From NCBI GenBank assembly GCA_947579665.1, contig OX388343.1, positions 90,748,254 through 90,812,253 of the forward strand: a stretch of 64,000 nt of DNA, read 5' to 3'. Below the pieces are notes generated by a model. The model worked only from the letters and a program-made list of their open reading frames with translations. It did not search any database and had not been told where the DNA came from. The position numbers were made by a program, and so were the translations under genes. Positions within the stretch are counted from its first letter, which is position 1; every line of letters starts with the position of its first letter. Below, in pieces: positions 1 to 8,719 of this stretch. Source of the stretch: Sympetrum striolatum. Lineage: Eukaryota; Arthropoda; Insecta; Odonata; Libellulidae.

Positions 1-1
1 G

Positions 2-1087
2 ATTAAGACGGTATATGTAAAGTTTGTAAATTCAGATGTGTATGAAAGATTTGTGGAACAGTACTGTGGAGAAATGAAATTTATGGACGAGAATGGGGAA
101 AACGGAATTGTAAGCATTGAACCTGCGACAGGAAAAAGAGTTACAGTGAAAGTGTTACATGTCCCCTTTGAAATGAATATGGAAATAGTGGTAAATGAGT
201 TAAAAAAATATGGTAAAATCATAAGATATGACGCGAATGCATGGGGAGGGGATGAGTTTTATGCTGTAAGAACGGGTACTAGGTCCATTAAAATGGATAT
301 AAAGAAACCGATTCCCTCCTATATATACGTAGCTGGGATGAGAGCCACTATATGGTATCAGGGTCAAATATTGACTTGTTCAATCTGCGGAAGTGCGGAA
401 CATCTCAGGAAGGACTGCCCGCGGGTAAGCGTTCCTATTTTACAAAGAAGGTACGCTGATATCTTGGGAGGTTCGAGTAGGAATGCCGAAGGTGAATTCC
501 CGTCCCTTCCAGAAAAGCAGAAAAGTGGAAGCACGGTGGAAGAGTCAAATGTGGTTGAGAAGGAGGAAACCTCAACTACGAAGAAAGACAGTGGAGCAAA
601 ACAGGAAATGGGGCAAAATACAGAAGGGGATGCAAGGAAAGGGAAGGCCGCCGTACCCAAGGGTCCTGACCTTCGGTCGGAGGAGAAAGCAGCCGATGGA
701 TCGCAGACCGAAATGGAAGGGATCGCGGAAAGTACGCCACGCGAGTCGGTTATGAGCGTCAGCGACAGCGACAACGAAGGGCCGGTAGGGGTTGGAGCGG
801 CTCTTGCGGACAAGACAAAATCCGTGCCAGTTTTGAGGAGACGAAGGAAGAGATGGGAGCCGAACTTGAACCTACCTAAACGGGTGAAAGGAAAGAAAGA
901 AGAGGATAGCGTAAAAAAGATGGAAGTAGTAAATTCAGAAGTAGAGTGTGTGGAAGAGAGTACGGTGGGGGAAGATGAGGTGCCGGAGTGCGTTGGAAGG
1001 AGCACCGAGGCCAAAGCCCCCAAGGGAGAGTCGGAGGACGAAGGGGGGGGGGGTACGAAAGGGAGAAAGACAGTAAATAAACAATGA
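2..1087 (+). CDS. LINE ORF1 (nucleic-acid-binding protein), partial
   Basis: The frame is open to the left edge of the window, so the true start is missing; a GTG at 38 is not a convincing start. Counting from that GTG, residues about 33-60 (VKVLHVPFEMNMEIVVNELKKYG) resemble an RRM-like fold. The stretch before the knuckle (IPSYIYVAGMRATIWYQGQ) is typical of Tx1-like ORF1 proteins. C114, C117, H122 and C127 form a CX2CX4HX4C knuckle (CSICGSAEHLRKDC). After about residue 150 the protein is low-complexity, rich in E, K, G and S, with basic patches (RRRRKRW). ORF1 proteins of this type coat the element RNA. A run of eleven G at 1043-1053 lies near the 3' end and could slip. The stop TGA at 1085-1087 overlaps the ATG of ORF2. 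Confidence 0.88.
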   Translation: MKTVYVKFVNSDVYERFVEQYCGEMKFMDENGENGIVSIEPATGKRVTVKVLHVPFEMNMEIVVNELKKYGKIIRYDANAWGGDEFYAVRTGTRSIKMDIKKPIPSYIYVAGMRATIWYQGQILTCSICGSAEHLRKDCPRVSVPILQRRYADILGGSSRNAEGEFPSLPEKQKSGSTVEESNVVEKEETSTTKKDSGAKQEMGQNTEGDARKGKAAVPKGPDLRSEEKAADGSQTEMEGIAESTPRESVMSVSDSDNEGPVGVGAALADKTKSVPVLRRRRKRWEPNLNLPKRVKGKKEEDSVKKMEVVNSEVECVEESTVGEDEVPECVGRSTEAKAPKGESEDEGGGGTKGRKTVNKQ

Positions 1088-4000
1088 GTAATAGTCTTAT
1101 ACGTATTGCAACATTAAATATAGCCGGGATATCGAGTACGTTAAAAGTGAAAGCAGTGAAGGATTTTATTCATTCGTTCAATATTGACTTAATATGCCTA
1201 CAAGAGGTTACAGAAGACTTTATTAATAAAATTGATGGATATACTAAGTTGTACAACGTGGGGAAAGAAAATAGAGGCACAGCAATCATCGGAAAGAAAA
1301 ATATTAACATATTAGATATAAAAATCACGGAAACTCCGAGGTTGCTTGCCGCTACTGTTAACGGAGTTAAAATTGTTAATATTTATGCACCTAGTGGAAA
1401 TGGGGCTGCAAAAAGGAAGGATAGGCTCGACTTTTTTAAACAACAGTTAGTTAAGGTTATTAGTCCGTCAGACTCCAAAATCCTGGTAATGGGAGACCTC
1501 AACAGTATAATTGATCTGAAAGATTCTTCAGCGAATAATGAGGTATCCAGTGGACCAAGATATAAAAATTATTTTGGACGCTATGGGAGTAAAAGATGTG
1601 CATCAACATATGAATCCGAATGACAGAGGCTACACACGGTTTGGAGAGAAATCGGCCACCCGCATTGACAGAATCCATGCAAGCAGAGATCTACTATGCA
1701 ATATAGAAAAAATTCAGACGATTCCTGTGTGGTTTTCAGATCACTGTGCCATCATATCGACCTTCCGTGGAAATGCTTCAAAGGGTTTCAGCATTCGAAA
1801 AGTAAGAAGCCCATGGAAACTAAAAACACAAATTTTGGATGATGAAGAAGTAAAAGCATCGTTCGAGAAGGAATGGGTGGAGTGGAAGAAGAGTAAAAAC
1901 CAAACGATTTCTTGGCTGGAATGGTGGAGTAGGACAAAAAATAACATTCGAAGGTTTTTCATTCAAGTGGAAATAATCAAGAATGAGGAGGAGAGAGGGG
2001 CCATAAAATTCTACAACGATGCTTTGATGGAAATAATGACAAAGACGGAACTAGATGCAGAGGACCTCGATAGTATTAAAGAAATTAAAAAATGGTTGGC
2101 GAAGAAGAGTTTCAAAATAAACCAGCGGAAATTCCAAGCATTCTCCGGGACTAACAGGATAGCTGGAGAAAAAATCTCTGTGTTTGAATACGCAAATTTA
2201 AAGAAAAGACAGCATATGAGTCAGTTGCCTCATATTGAGGATGACGCTGGGGTGATGTGTGCAGATATAGAGAGCACTAGAATTACTGTACACAAACACT
2301 TTCAATCAATTTTTGGTAGAGAAGAAGCAGCTCCCCCAGAAGAGGATTATGATGTCATAATAACCAAAGACATCTTGAGAGAGAGCGAAAAGTTATTTTT
2401 GGAGAGAAATCTGTGTGAAAGAGAGATAGAAGAAATAATCAAATCCCTCCCTAAGCATAAATCTCCAGGAATCGACGGGCTTCCATACGAGTTTTACCAG
2501 AAATATTGGAATGTGATTGGGGAAGAGATAACAAAAGTTTTAAAGGTATGTTTCAATGAGGGAATGCTCGACGAGAACCAAAAAACCGGAATAATAGTTC
2601 TGGTACCAAAATCTGCAAATCCAAAAAAGTGCTGCGAATACAGGCCGATCACATTGACAACAACAGATTATAAAATATTGGCAAAAGTGATTAAGGCACG
2701 AATGCAATCTGTAATGGAAAACCTCATCGAGAAAGAACAATATGTACTGTCGAAGAAGAGAAATATCATCGACATCCTTACCTTGGTGAGAGATACCGTG
2801 CAATTGTCTGAAAAGGAAGAACGGAATAAATATATAGTGACTATGGATATTGAAAAGGCATTCGACAGCATATCCACAAACTTTATCACGAAAGTACTCG
2901 AAAGATATGGCATGCCGGAAAGGATTACAAAATTAATCAAGGCTTTTAATACGAATCTGAAGGCAAAAATAAAAGTGGGACAGTCTCTAACTGAAGAAAT
3001 ACAAATAAAAAACTCCATAAGACAAGGATGCCCCCTTTCAATGCTGCTCTTTGCTATCGGGTTAGATCCAATAATAAGGGAACTGAAAGAGATACTACAA
3101 GGAATAGAGAGCGGAGGGAATAAGCTCCAAGTTGCCGTATATGCAGACGATCTCACTTTTTTCACCCACAATACAAGTGAGGTGAAGCTCATCTATGGAA
3201 TTTTTGATAGGTACCGCAGGATAAGTGGACTAGAAGTTAATGGGAAGAAGACGCACGTTCTACGCCTTGGAGGTGGAAGGGAAACGCTGAACGAAGAGGT
3301 CAAAATACTTGGAATAAAATGGAAAAACACCATCGAGGAAACCATAGAGATCAACTGGAAAGAAAAGGTAAACAAACTACGGAAATTCTATTTTCAGCAA
3401 AGGCCAAGGAATTCAAATTTACTAGAAAAAATCATAATCATCAATGATATTGCGCTTCCCATACTATGGTACCTTGCACAAGTGCTGCCCATGCCAAAGA
3501 ATGTTGAAAGTCTTGTCAAAATAGTAACTGGGAAATTTTTATGGGCAGGATACTTTTTTAGAACTTCTTTTCGACAAAACGTCAGAAAACTAAAAGAAGG
3601 AGGACTGGGACTGACAGATATGGGTATTAAGGCGAAATCGTTGCTGATAAGACAATACATCAAAGACCTAAATAACCAAGATGCAACGGCGAGTTCGAGA
3701 TGCAAATCGGCGATTGATAGGATTCAAGATAAAGGACATTATAGAAACTTCATCAAAACGTTCCTTCAAATTGTGGACTCATTACCGGAAAACTCTGTAG
3801 CAACAAGTAAAAGGATCCAAAATATTCTTTTTAAGAATAATGAAGAAGCAGGAGAAGACACACATCCGAGAGTTCCGCGGGAATATAATCTATCCCGAGT
3901 ATTAGCAAATCTGACTGTTAAATCGATCTCTTTGAAGGAAAAAACACAATTATTCTGTATAATCAATGGCTTATATCCAACAAATGTAAGGCTTTACAGA

Positions 4001-4354
4001 ATAGGCAGGCAAAGGGATGAATTCTGTGAAATCTGTGGCAAAATTGACACAGATTTTCACAGATTCATCAACTGCAACGAAAACTGGGAGCATATGAGAA
4101 GTATTTATGGGAGACTTAGTACATTTGGGGAGGAAAACATCTCAGATGAAAAATTATTGGTAGCGGACTATAAACTCTTTCCAAAAGTAAAACAAGATAG
4201 TATGACCTGGCTGATAATGAAATATATTTCCTGGACAAGGAAAAATAGAAATGGGGAATGGAAGGATTTCAGGAATAAAGTTCAAAGAAAGCTAGAGGAG
4301 GGATATATATTGTATAAAGGTTGGCTGGGGCAAGCTATTGAACAAGAAATCTAA
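1084..4354 (+). pseudogene. LINE ORF2 (APE endonuclease-reverse transcriptase), frameshifted
   Basis: ORF2 nicks target DNA and copies element RNA at the nick. The first frame (1084-1623) carries endonuclease motifs LNIAGI (N12), LICLQE (E41), YAPSGN and GDLN (D138, N140). The second frame (open from 1538 to 4354) continues with RIDRI and SDH of the same domain. It then has RT block KSPGIDG near 2458, MDIEKAFDS (catalytic Asp at 2846-2848), RQGCPLS near 3020 and YADD at 3140-3151, and a CX2CX7HX4C motif near 4021-4075. The two frames are +1 to each other. The endonuclease reads best if the switch lies near the A5 run at 1564-1568, as one extra A would give. The ATG sits in an ATGA overlap with the ORF1 stop, which suggests coupled translation. 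No in-frame stop interrupts the RT part, so the break looks recent or is a base-calling error. Confidence 0.9.
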
Positions 4355-4460
4355 ATGTTATAAATAACTATTCATGTTCAATTTAAAATTAATTATTTTT
4401 TGTTAAAAATAAGAGAATTTTTTGTTTGAAAATAAGAGTATTATTCGTTATGTATTAAGT

Positions 4461-4604
4461 ATTGCTTTTTGTATTGCATTTTGTATTGCATTTTGTATTG
4501 CATTTTGTATTGCATTTTGTATTGCATTTTGTATTGCATTTTGTATTGCATTTTGTATTGCATTTTGTATTGCATTTTGTATTGCATTTTGTATTGCATT
4601 TTGT
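4461..4604 (+). repeat. 12-bp tandem repeat in LINE 3' UTR, 12 copies
   Basis: Twelve uninterrupted copies of a 12-bp unit (TTTTGTATTGCA in one phase) lie between the ORF2 stop and the polyadenylation signal; only the first copy differs slightly. The period is a multiple of three, so open frames of IAFC or CILY repeats cross it. These are by-products, not a gene. Many LINEs end in simple repeats used in target priming, but here the repeat is followed by its own AATAAA and poly(A). Confidence 0.95.
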
Positions 4605-4644
4605 ATTGTATCTGTAAGGACCCACATGTATTTGTAAAGCGGAA

Positions 4645-4653
4645 AATAAATTC

Positions 4654-4685
<32 letters not shown>
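4645..4685 (+). promoter_or_regulatory. Polyadenylation signal and poly(A) tail of the LINE
   Basis: AATAAA at 4645-4650 is followed six bases later by 29 A residues (4657-4685). The tail marks the 3' junction of the LINE with its target. Confidence 0.88.
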
Positions 4686-4687
<2 letters not shown>

Positions 4688-4753
4688 AGCTGATGCGGTA
4701 GCATCACGGTTTCTTACAATGAAGGTTGCCAGTTCGAATCCCTGGTAGACCAA
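4686..4753 (+). pseudogene. tRNA-like sequence interrupted by the LINE
   Basis: Directly after the poly(A) come a box A-like TAGCTGATGCGG (4687-4698, 10 of 12 to consensus) and a box B-like AGTTCGAATCC (4731-4741, 10 of 11), at tRNA-like spacing. A 3' acceptor-like GTAGACC and A follow, then a T7 run. If T4687 is position 8, only about the first six acceptor bases are missing from the 5' side, exactly where the LINE tail ends. The T stem pairs poorly, so this is a tRNA-derived element or a decayed gene rather than a proven tRNA. No anticodon is assigned. Confidence 0.55.
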
Positions 4754-4755
4754 AA

Positions 4756-4762
4756 TTTTTTT
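4756..4762 (+). terminator. Pol III-type T7 terminator
   Basis: Seven T residues directly follow the tRNA-like sequence. This supports its origin as a Pol III unit. Confidence 0.5.
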
Positions 4763-5287
4763 CCTTTTTATTTTCACAAATTTTGTTTTATATTCTTTTT
4801 ATTTTGTAATTAATTTAATATTATACTGATAATCGTGCAAATATCATCATACATCGTAAGAAAGTGCATGATCGGAAATATTGTGTATGGGAGAATAATG
4901 AAGTCACGAAGAATAGAAATTATATTTGTGCTTATATTTATTCATAATCCGATTTTTTAATCATTCGCAAGCACCCAAATGATAATTATCATAAAAGCAT
5001 TCGAAGCCAAAGATATTTCGGTAATTTGAGCAACAAATAAATGATGGCTGCTGACAAGGAGTTGTGAGCAGTTCTATTGTAAAGCAAACTTAGTTAACAT
5101 TCCTAAAAATTTTTTGGTTGCCTGTTAATTTTGAGGTGAACCAGGCGTATTGAAGCATGTCAGTAAAAATGGGAGATGATATTGGCTGTGAACTATGGAT
5201 TGAATTTCGATGCAATCTTCTCGGGAAGTAATTTCAAGTAAATGACGCCTGTGGTTTAGCCTGTGAATTGGTATCCTATCTATCTAT
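4763..5287. other. AT-rich stretch without recognised feature
   Basis: No open frame of note and no promoter or repeat that I can support. The 5' part is strongly T/A-rich. The TC start of the Helitron ending at 6213 could lie here or farther left, but no convincing terminus was found. Confidence 0.4.
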
Positions 5288-5399
5288 ATGAATGAATTCG
5301 GAGAGGGGATTATATATAATAGATACATGAATGAATCCGGAGAAGCGTCTAAATATAATAGATATGAATTAATCCGGAGAAGGAATTATATATGATGGA
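5288..5399 (+). repeat. About 37-bp minisatellite, 3 degenerate copies
   Basis: Copies begin near 5288, 5327 and 5363. Each starts ATGAATKAATYCGGAGA and continues into an AT-rich TATATAATAGAT-like end. Confidence 0.7.
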
Positions 5400-5469
5400 T
5401 CCCCCTTTTCTTTCGTTTCGTTTCATCACTGTTGCATTTTTAATCCAAGGCGGGGTTACTCTAAGAAAG

Positions 5470-5745
5470 TCTTGGTTATTTTCATACATATATACACACA
5501 TTCACACGGTCTCATTCACTTATAGACTGACACTTTGAAGCATTTGTTTATTAGGGTTTTTTTGGGTCGGGTGGTCTCACTTGGTACTTTGCACCACTTC
5601 TTTTGCTACGTATGCTTCGCTGCCGGAATTTTAAACTGAGGCATGGTTATTATATGAAAATAATGGTCATATTCATGCATACATACACACACATTCACAC
5701 GATTTCATTTACTTATAGTGGACAGTTTGAAGTAGTTGGTAATTA
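5470..5745 (+). repeat. Two diverged copies of a ~190-bp repeat
   Basis: The stretch with TACACACATTCACACG, a TTCACTTATAG-like block and TTTGAAG near 5473-5550 recurs at 5663-5740 with scattered changes. The offset is about 190 bp. No function is suggested. Confidence 0.6.
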
Positions 5746-5949
5746 GTATTTGGTTTATCGATTGGAGCTTTTGTATTAGTATTTGTATTTAACAGTACTT
5801 CCTTCTCCTGTTGAGATGCAACGGATATATAATATATAATTTATCTCTCTCTATTTCGAGTGATATATAATTTATTTCTGCAATGTATGTTAAATGTTTG
5901 ATTCAGTTGTCCTCTTGTACCTGTATGAAAACGTTACTTTAAACGTGGT

Positions 5950-6213
5950 ACTGCTTATCCTAATGTGATCTTAGAGTATACTTATATGTTCTCAGTTGAA
6001 GAAATTTTTCATTCAAAGTATATGAGATTGAATATTGAGTTAGAGCGGCTTTGTAGACTTAATTGTAACTTACATTTCTTGATATATTGGTTTGGAAAGT
6101 CTGGTATTCGCTATTTACCAACAATTATGAAGCATTTGTTACGATCAAGGTTATTACACTGGTATTTATGAAATTAAATATCCCCGTTGAGAATCAACGG
6201 GTACTTCTGCTAG
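5950..6213 (+). mobile_element. Helitron 3' terminal region, family H1
   Basis: A perfect 8-bp stem with a 3-base loop (CCCGTTGA-GAA-TCAACGGG, 6183-6201) is followed by 8 nt and CTAG (6210-6213), then T. Hairpin, short spacer, CTRR and a 3' T is the classic Helitron 3' architecture. The ~250 bp upstream share blocks with array units, including a GTGATCTT block, GTAGACTT and a TATTGGTTT block. The left limit is uncertain. No Rep/helicase coding sequence is present, so this is non-autonomous or truncated. Confidence 0.72.
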
Positions 6214-6236
6214 TCTTTATATATAATTTCCGAAGT

Positions 6237-6296
6237 GTCCGTCCGTCCGTCCGTCCGTCCGTCCGTCCGTCCGTCCGTCCGTCTGTCCGTCCGTCC
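6237..6296 (+). repeat. (GTCC)15 microsatellite
   Basis: Fifteen GTCC units with a single change (GTCT) near 6281, then a C run. It sits about 20 bp inside the proposed Helitron 5' end. Confidence 0.95.
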
Positions 6297-6403
6297 CCCC
6301 CTTTATTTCAGAAACGGTTTGACTTAGAGATTCGAAACAAACTGCATTGTGTTTCTACGAGTTAGAAACCCCTAGGAAAACTATTCCCATTACTAAGAAA
6401 GCC

Positions 6404-6424
6404 CGGGTTCGAACCCAGGAGTCC
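6404..6424. other. Palindromic box B-like motif
   Basis: GGGTTCGAACCC lies within a near-palindrome and matches the Pol III box B core (GGTTCGANNCC) on both strands. No clear box A or terminator accompanies it. A related, more decayed copy (CCGGGATCGAAATCCGG) lies near 8694-8710, and both are followed by a CATAAT...GTTCC-like block. It may be the remains of a tRNA-derived element. Confidence 0.35.
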
Positions 6425-6787
6425 ATAATACGGTTCCATAAGGAATACACGTAAACTTCACTTTTATCGCTTGCAGGCTTTGTTTCTTTCGCAAAATTAA
6501 ATTAGTAACACGAGTCGTACAAAGTCGAGACAAGTACCAAAAGAAAGGAAATTGAATGGAAATTCTTATTTCAGTCGTAGAATATCGTTTACGATTCGAA
6601 ATTGTAAACATTTTGATAAAATGCACCAATATTTTATCAATATTTTGATGTTGTAAACAACTCATCTCCATGACGACCCAAGCAATTTTTACTTTCTCCC
6701 TATACGTAGTATAGAGAAGACCTCCAGATTTCGACGGAAATAGATGTTTTGGGGCCCATAGAGCACGTTTAGCTATTTTCCCGAACA

Positions 6788-6818
6788 TGTCTGTCTGTGT
6801 GTCTGTCTGTCTGTCTGT
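6788..6818 (+). repeat. (TGTC)n microsatellite
   Basis: A run of TGTC units with one TG interruption, just upstream of the 180-bp tandem repeat. Confidence 0.85.
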
Positions 6819-6889
6819 GGTTAAAAAGTTTGTGGGTGCTCTATCTTAAAAAGTAATTATCCGATCATTTTCAAAATTCATATTTAGAA

Positions 6890-7660
6890 TTTTCCTAACA
6901 ATGCCAAGAGTTGATTAGTTTTTGGAGATTATCGCTAAACCGGAAGTTACGGTTTATCCGGAACAAAATTTTGTTTCTTAAATATCTCTGTAAGAATGCA
7001 ATATAGGTATATACATTTACACACAAAAGTTGTAGAAATTATACTTTACTATAACTTTTGTAGCAAACATATTTTCGTAACACTAATTGTTTAGGAGTTA
7101 TTTCCAAATAATGGTTAACCGGAAGTTGTTGTTTACCCAGAAAATGAAGTTTTTCATACTTATCTCTGTCAGAATGCAATATAGGTATATACATTTGCAC
7201 ACAAAAGTTGTATATAATGTATTTTACTACAACTGTTGTAGAAAACAGTTTTTCGTAACACTTATTGTTTAGGAGTTATTCCCAAATAATGGTTAACCGG
7301 AAGTTGTTGTTAATCCAGAAATGGAAGCTTTTCATACATATCTCTGTAAAAATGCAATGTAGGTAGGTATATACAATTGTAAACAAAACTTATTGATAAT
7401 GTATTTTACTACAACTTTTGTATGAAACATTTTTTCGTAACACTGATTGCTTAGGAGTTATTCTTGAATAATGGTTAACCGGAAGTTGTTGTTTACCCAG
7501 AAATTGAAGTTTTTCATACTTATGTCTGTCAAAATGCAATGTAGGTATATACAATTATTTACCAAAGTTGTAGATAATGTTTTTTACTACAAAGCTTGTA
7601 TGAAACATTTTCCTGTAACACTCATTGTTTTGGAGTTATTTATATATTACCGGCATAGGC
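6890..7660 (+). repeat. ~180-bp tandem repeat, 4 degenerate copies
   Basis: The anchor CGGAAGTT occurs at 6941, 7120, 7298 and 7480, so the period is 178-182 bp. Each copy carries TAGGAGTTATT-like, CGGAAGTTGTTG-like, a TCTCTGT-AATGCAAT-AGGTATATACA block and TAACACT. The first copy is the most diverged. Open frames of 60-95 aa across it repeat one another and are not credible genes. Confidence 0.85.
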
Positions 7661-8139
7661 TTATGTTTTCAATAAATACGGAGAAAGTCATGAGTTGGCC
7701 ACATCAGATTTTTCATTTTGAGCTCATGAGTTTATCCATAGGAAGACATATAGAATAAATGATCAGTTAAAACTAATGCTGAAAATAAGAGATGCACTAT
7801 ATTAGATATACAATAGAAGAAATTATATTTATACATTTATATATATAATTATATTATAAACATTTTCAGATAAAAACAATATCCTCCGAAAAATATCGCG
7901 AAAAATATACCAAAATTTAAAAAAAATCAAATTTTGTTTATTTCTCAGTAGCAACCGAACTTTGTTTATATCAACGTAATTTTTAACAGTGTTTCCGTGA
8001 AATAAAACAGTTTTATTAGTATTGTGCTTCTTATAATTGCTTTCTCTCGATCAATTCAACTGAATACATATAAATAAACAGGTACGTTGCGAATGTTTTT
8101 GATATAATCTTCTGAATTAAGTATTAAATCTAATATATT

Positions 8140-8680
8140 ATCAACGATGAATATTTAGAGATAGAGAAAAATGTAGTCAGTGAAGATCGTAAAGATTTCT
8201 CTTGATTCGATGCTCGGATTCTCACAGGAGTGGAACATCCAGTGATCAATATGTAGCAAATCGCTAACATCGCATACCTGTGATCAATATGTAGCAAATC
8301 GCTAACATCGCATACCTGTCCAAAAAGGTAAAGCAATTTTATGTTTTGTTATATGCAGAATACAAAAAGTGATTCATTTGTGGCAATTTTGATTGCTTTC
8401 ACTCCATATAAATTTACTATCTTATCGTGAGCTGTTTAATTTTCGTTTCTGTTTTGGCATTGTGATTGAGTTTGTGTTATTAGATGGTTTTCCGTGTTTA
8501 TGTTACACATTTTAGTATTGGGGTAAAAGTTAGCTACACAACTCACTTACTTTCCGCGAAAAAAATTGTTGTTGGTTTTTAGGGGCATATAGAATTTATT
8601 TCTATATAATCATCGTTTCCGTTATCTCTTTGTGCCTTTCTTAAAATGTCTTCTTATCCTAATGTGATCTTAATAGTTTC
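8140..8680 (+). repeat. Diverged homologue of array-unit segment (12950-13310)
   Basis: Shared ordered blocks include AGTGAAGATCGYAAA, GATTYGATG/CAGATTCAGTG-like text, CATACCT/CATGCCT, AAAAAGGTAAAGC, AAGTGATT and TTATnnnATGTGATCTT. They are in the same order and orientation as in the array unit. This links the Helitron-rich left flank to the array unit by descent. Confidence 0.65.
8243..8318 (+). repeat. Perfect 38-bp tandem duplication
   Basis: 8243-8280 is repeated exactly at 8281-8318 (it starts TGATCAATATGTAGC and ends CATACCTG). Identity of the copies indicates a recent event. Array units have a single, diverged version. Confidence 0.93.
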
Positions 8681-8719
8681 ATTTCTGGAGTCTCCGGGAT
8701 CGAAATCCGGAACCCATAA

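Larger units (their letters stand above)
1..4685 (+). mobile_element. Tx1/L1-type non-LTR retrotransposon (LINE), 5' end outside window
   Basis: The element reads, in order, a partial ORF1 with a CCHC knuckle, an ORF2 with APE-type endonuclease and reverse transcriptase, a short 3' UTR with a 12-bp tandem repeat, AATAAA, and a 29-A tail. That order is diagnostic of an APE-type LINE. The RT blocks (KSPGIDGLPYEFYQ, YRPITL..TDYKILAK, MDIEKAFDS, RQGCPLS, YADD), the RRM plus single zinc knuckle in ORF1 and the C-terminal CCHC of ORF2 look most like the Tx1/L1 group. That clade assignment is by eye. ORF2 has one frameshift, so this copy probably cannot move unless the shift is a sequencing error. 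The 5' UTR and the 5' target-site duplication are outside the window. Confidence 0.93.

Noticed and set aside
364..1023. 219-aa minus-strand frame
   Set aside because: It lies opposite ORF1 in biased, purine-rich sequence; rich in S, F and P, with no domain.
4461..4604. CRISPR-like array
   Set aside because: Direct 12-bp units without spacers, in a eukaryotic retrotransposon.
4422..4637. Open frame of IAFC repeats
   Set aside because: A by-product of a 12-bp tandem repeat whose period is a multiple of three.
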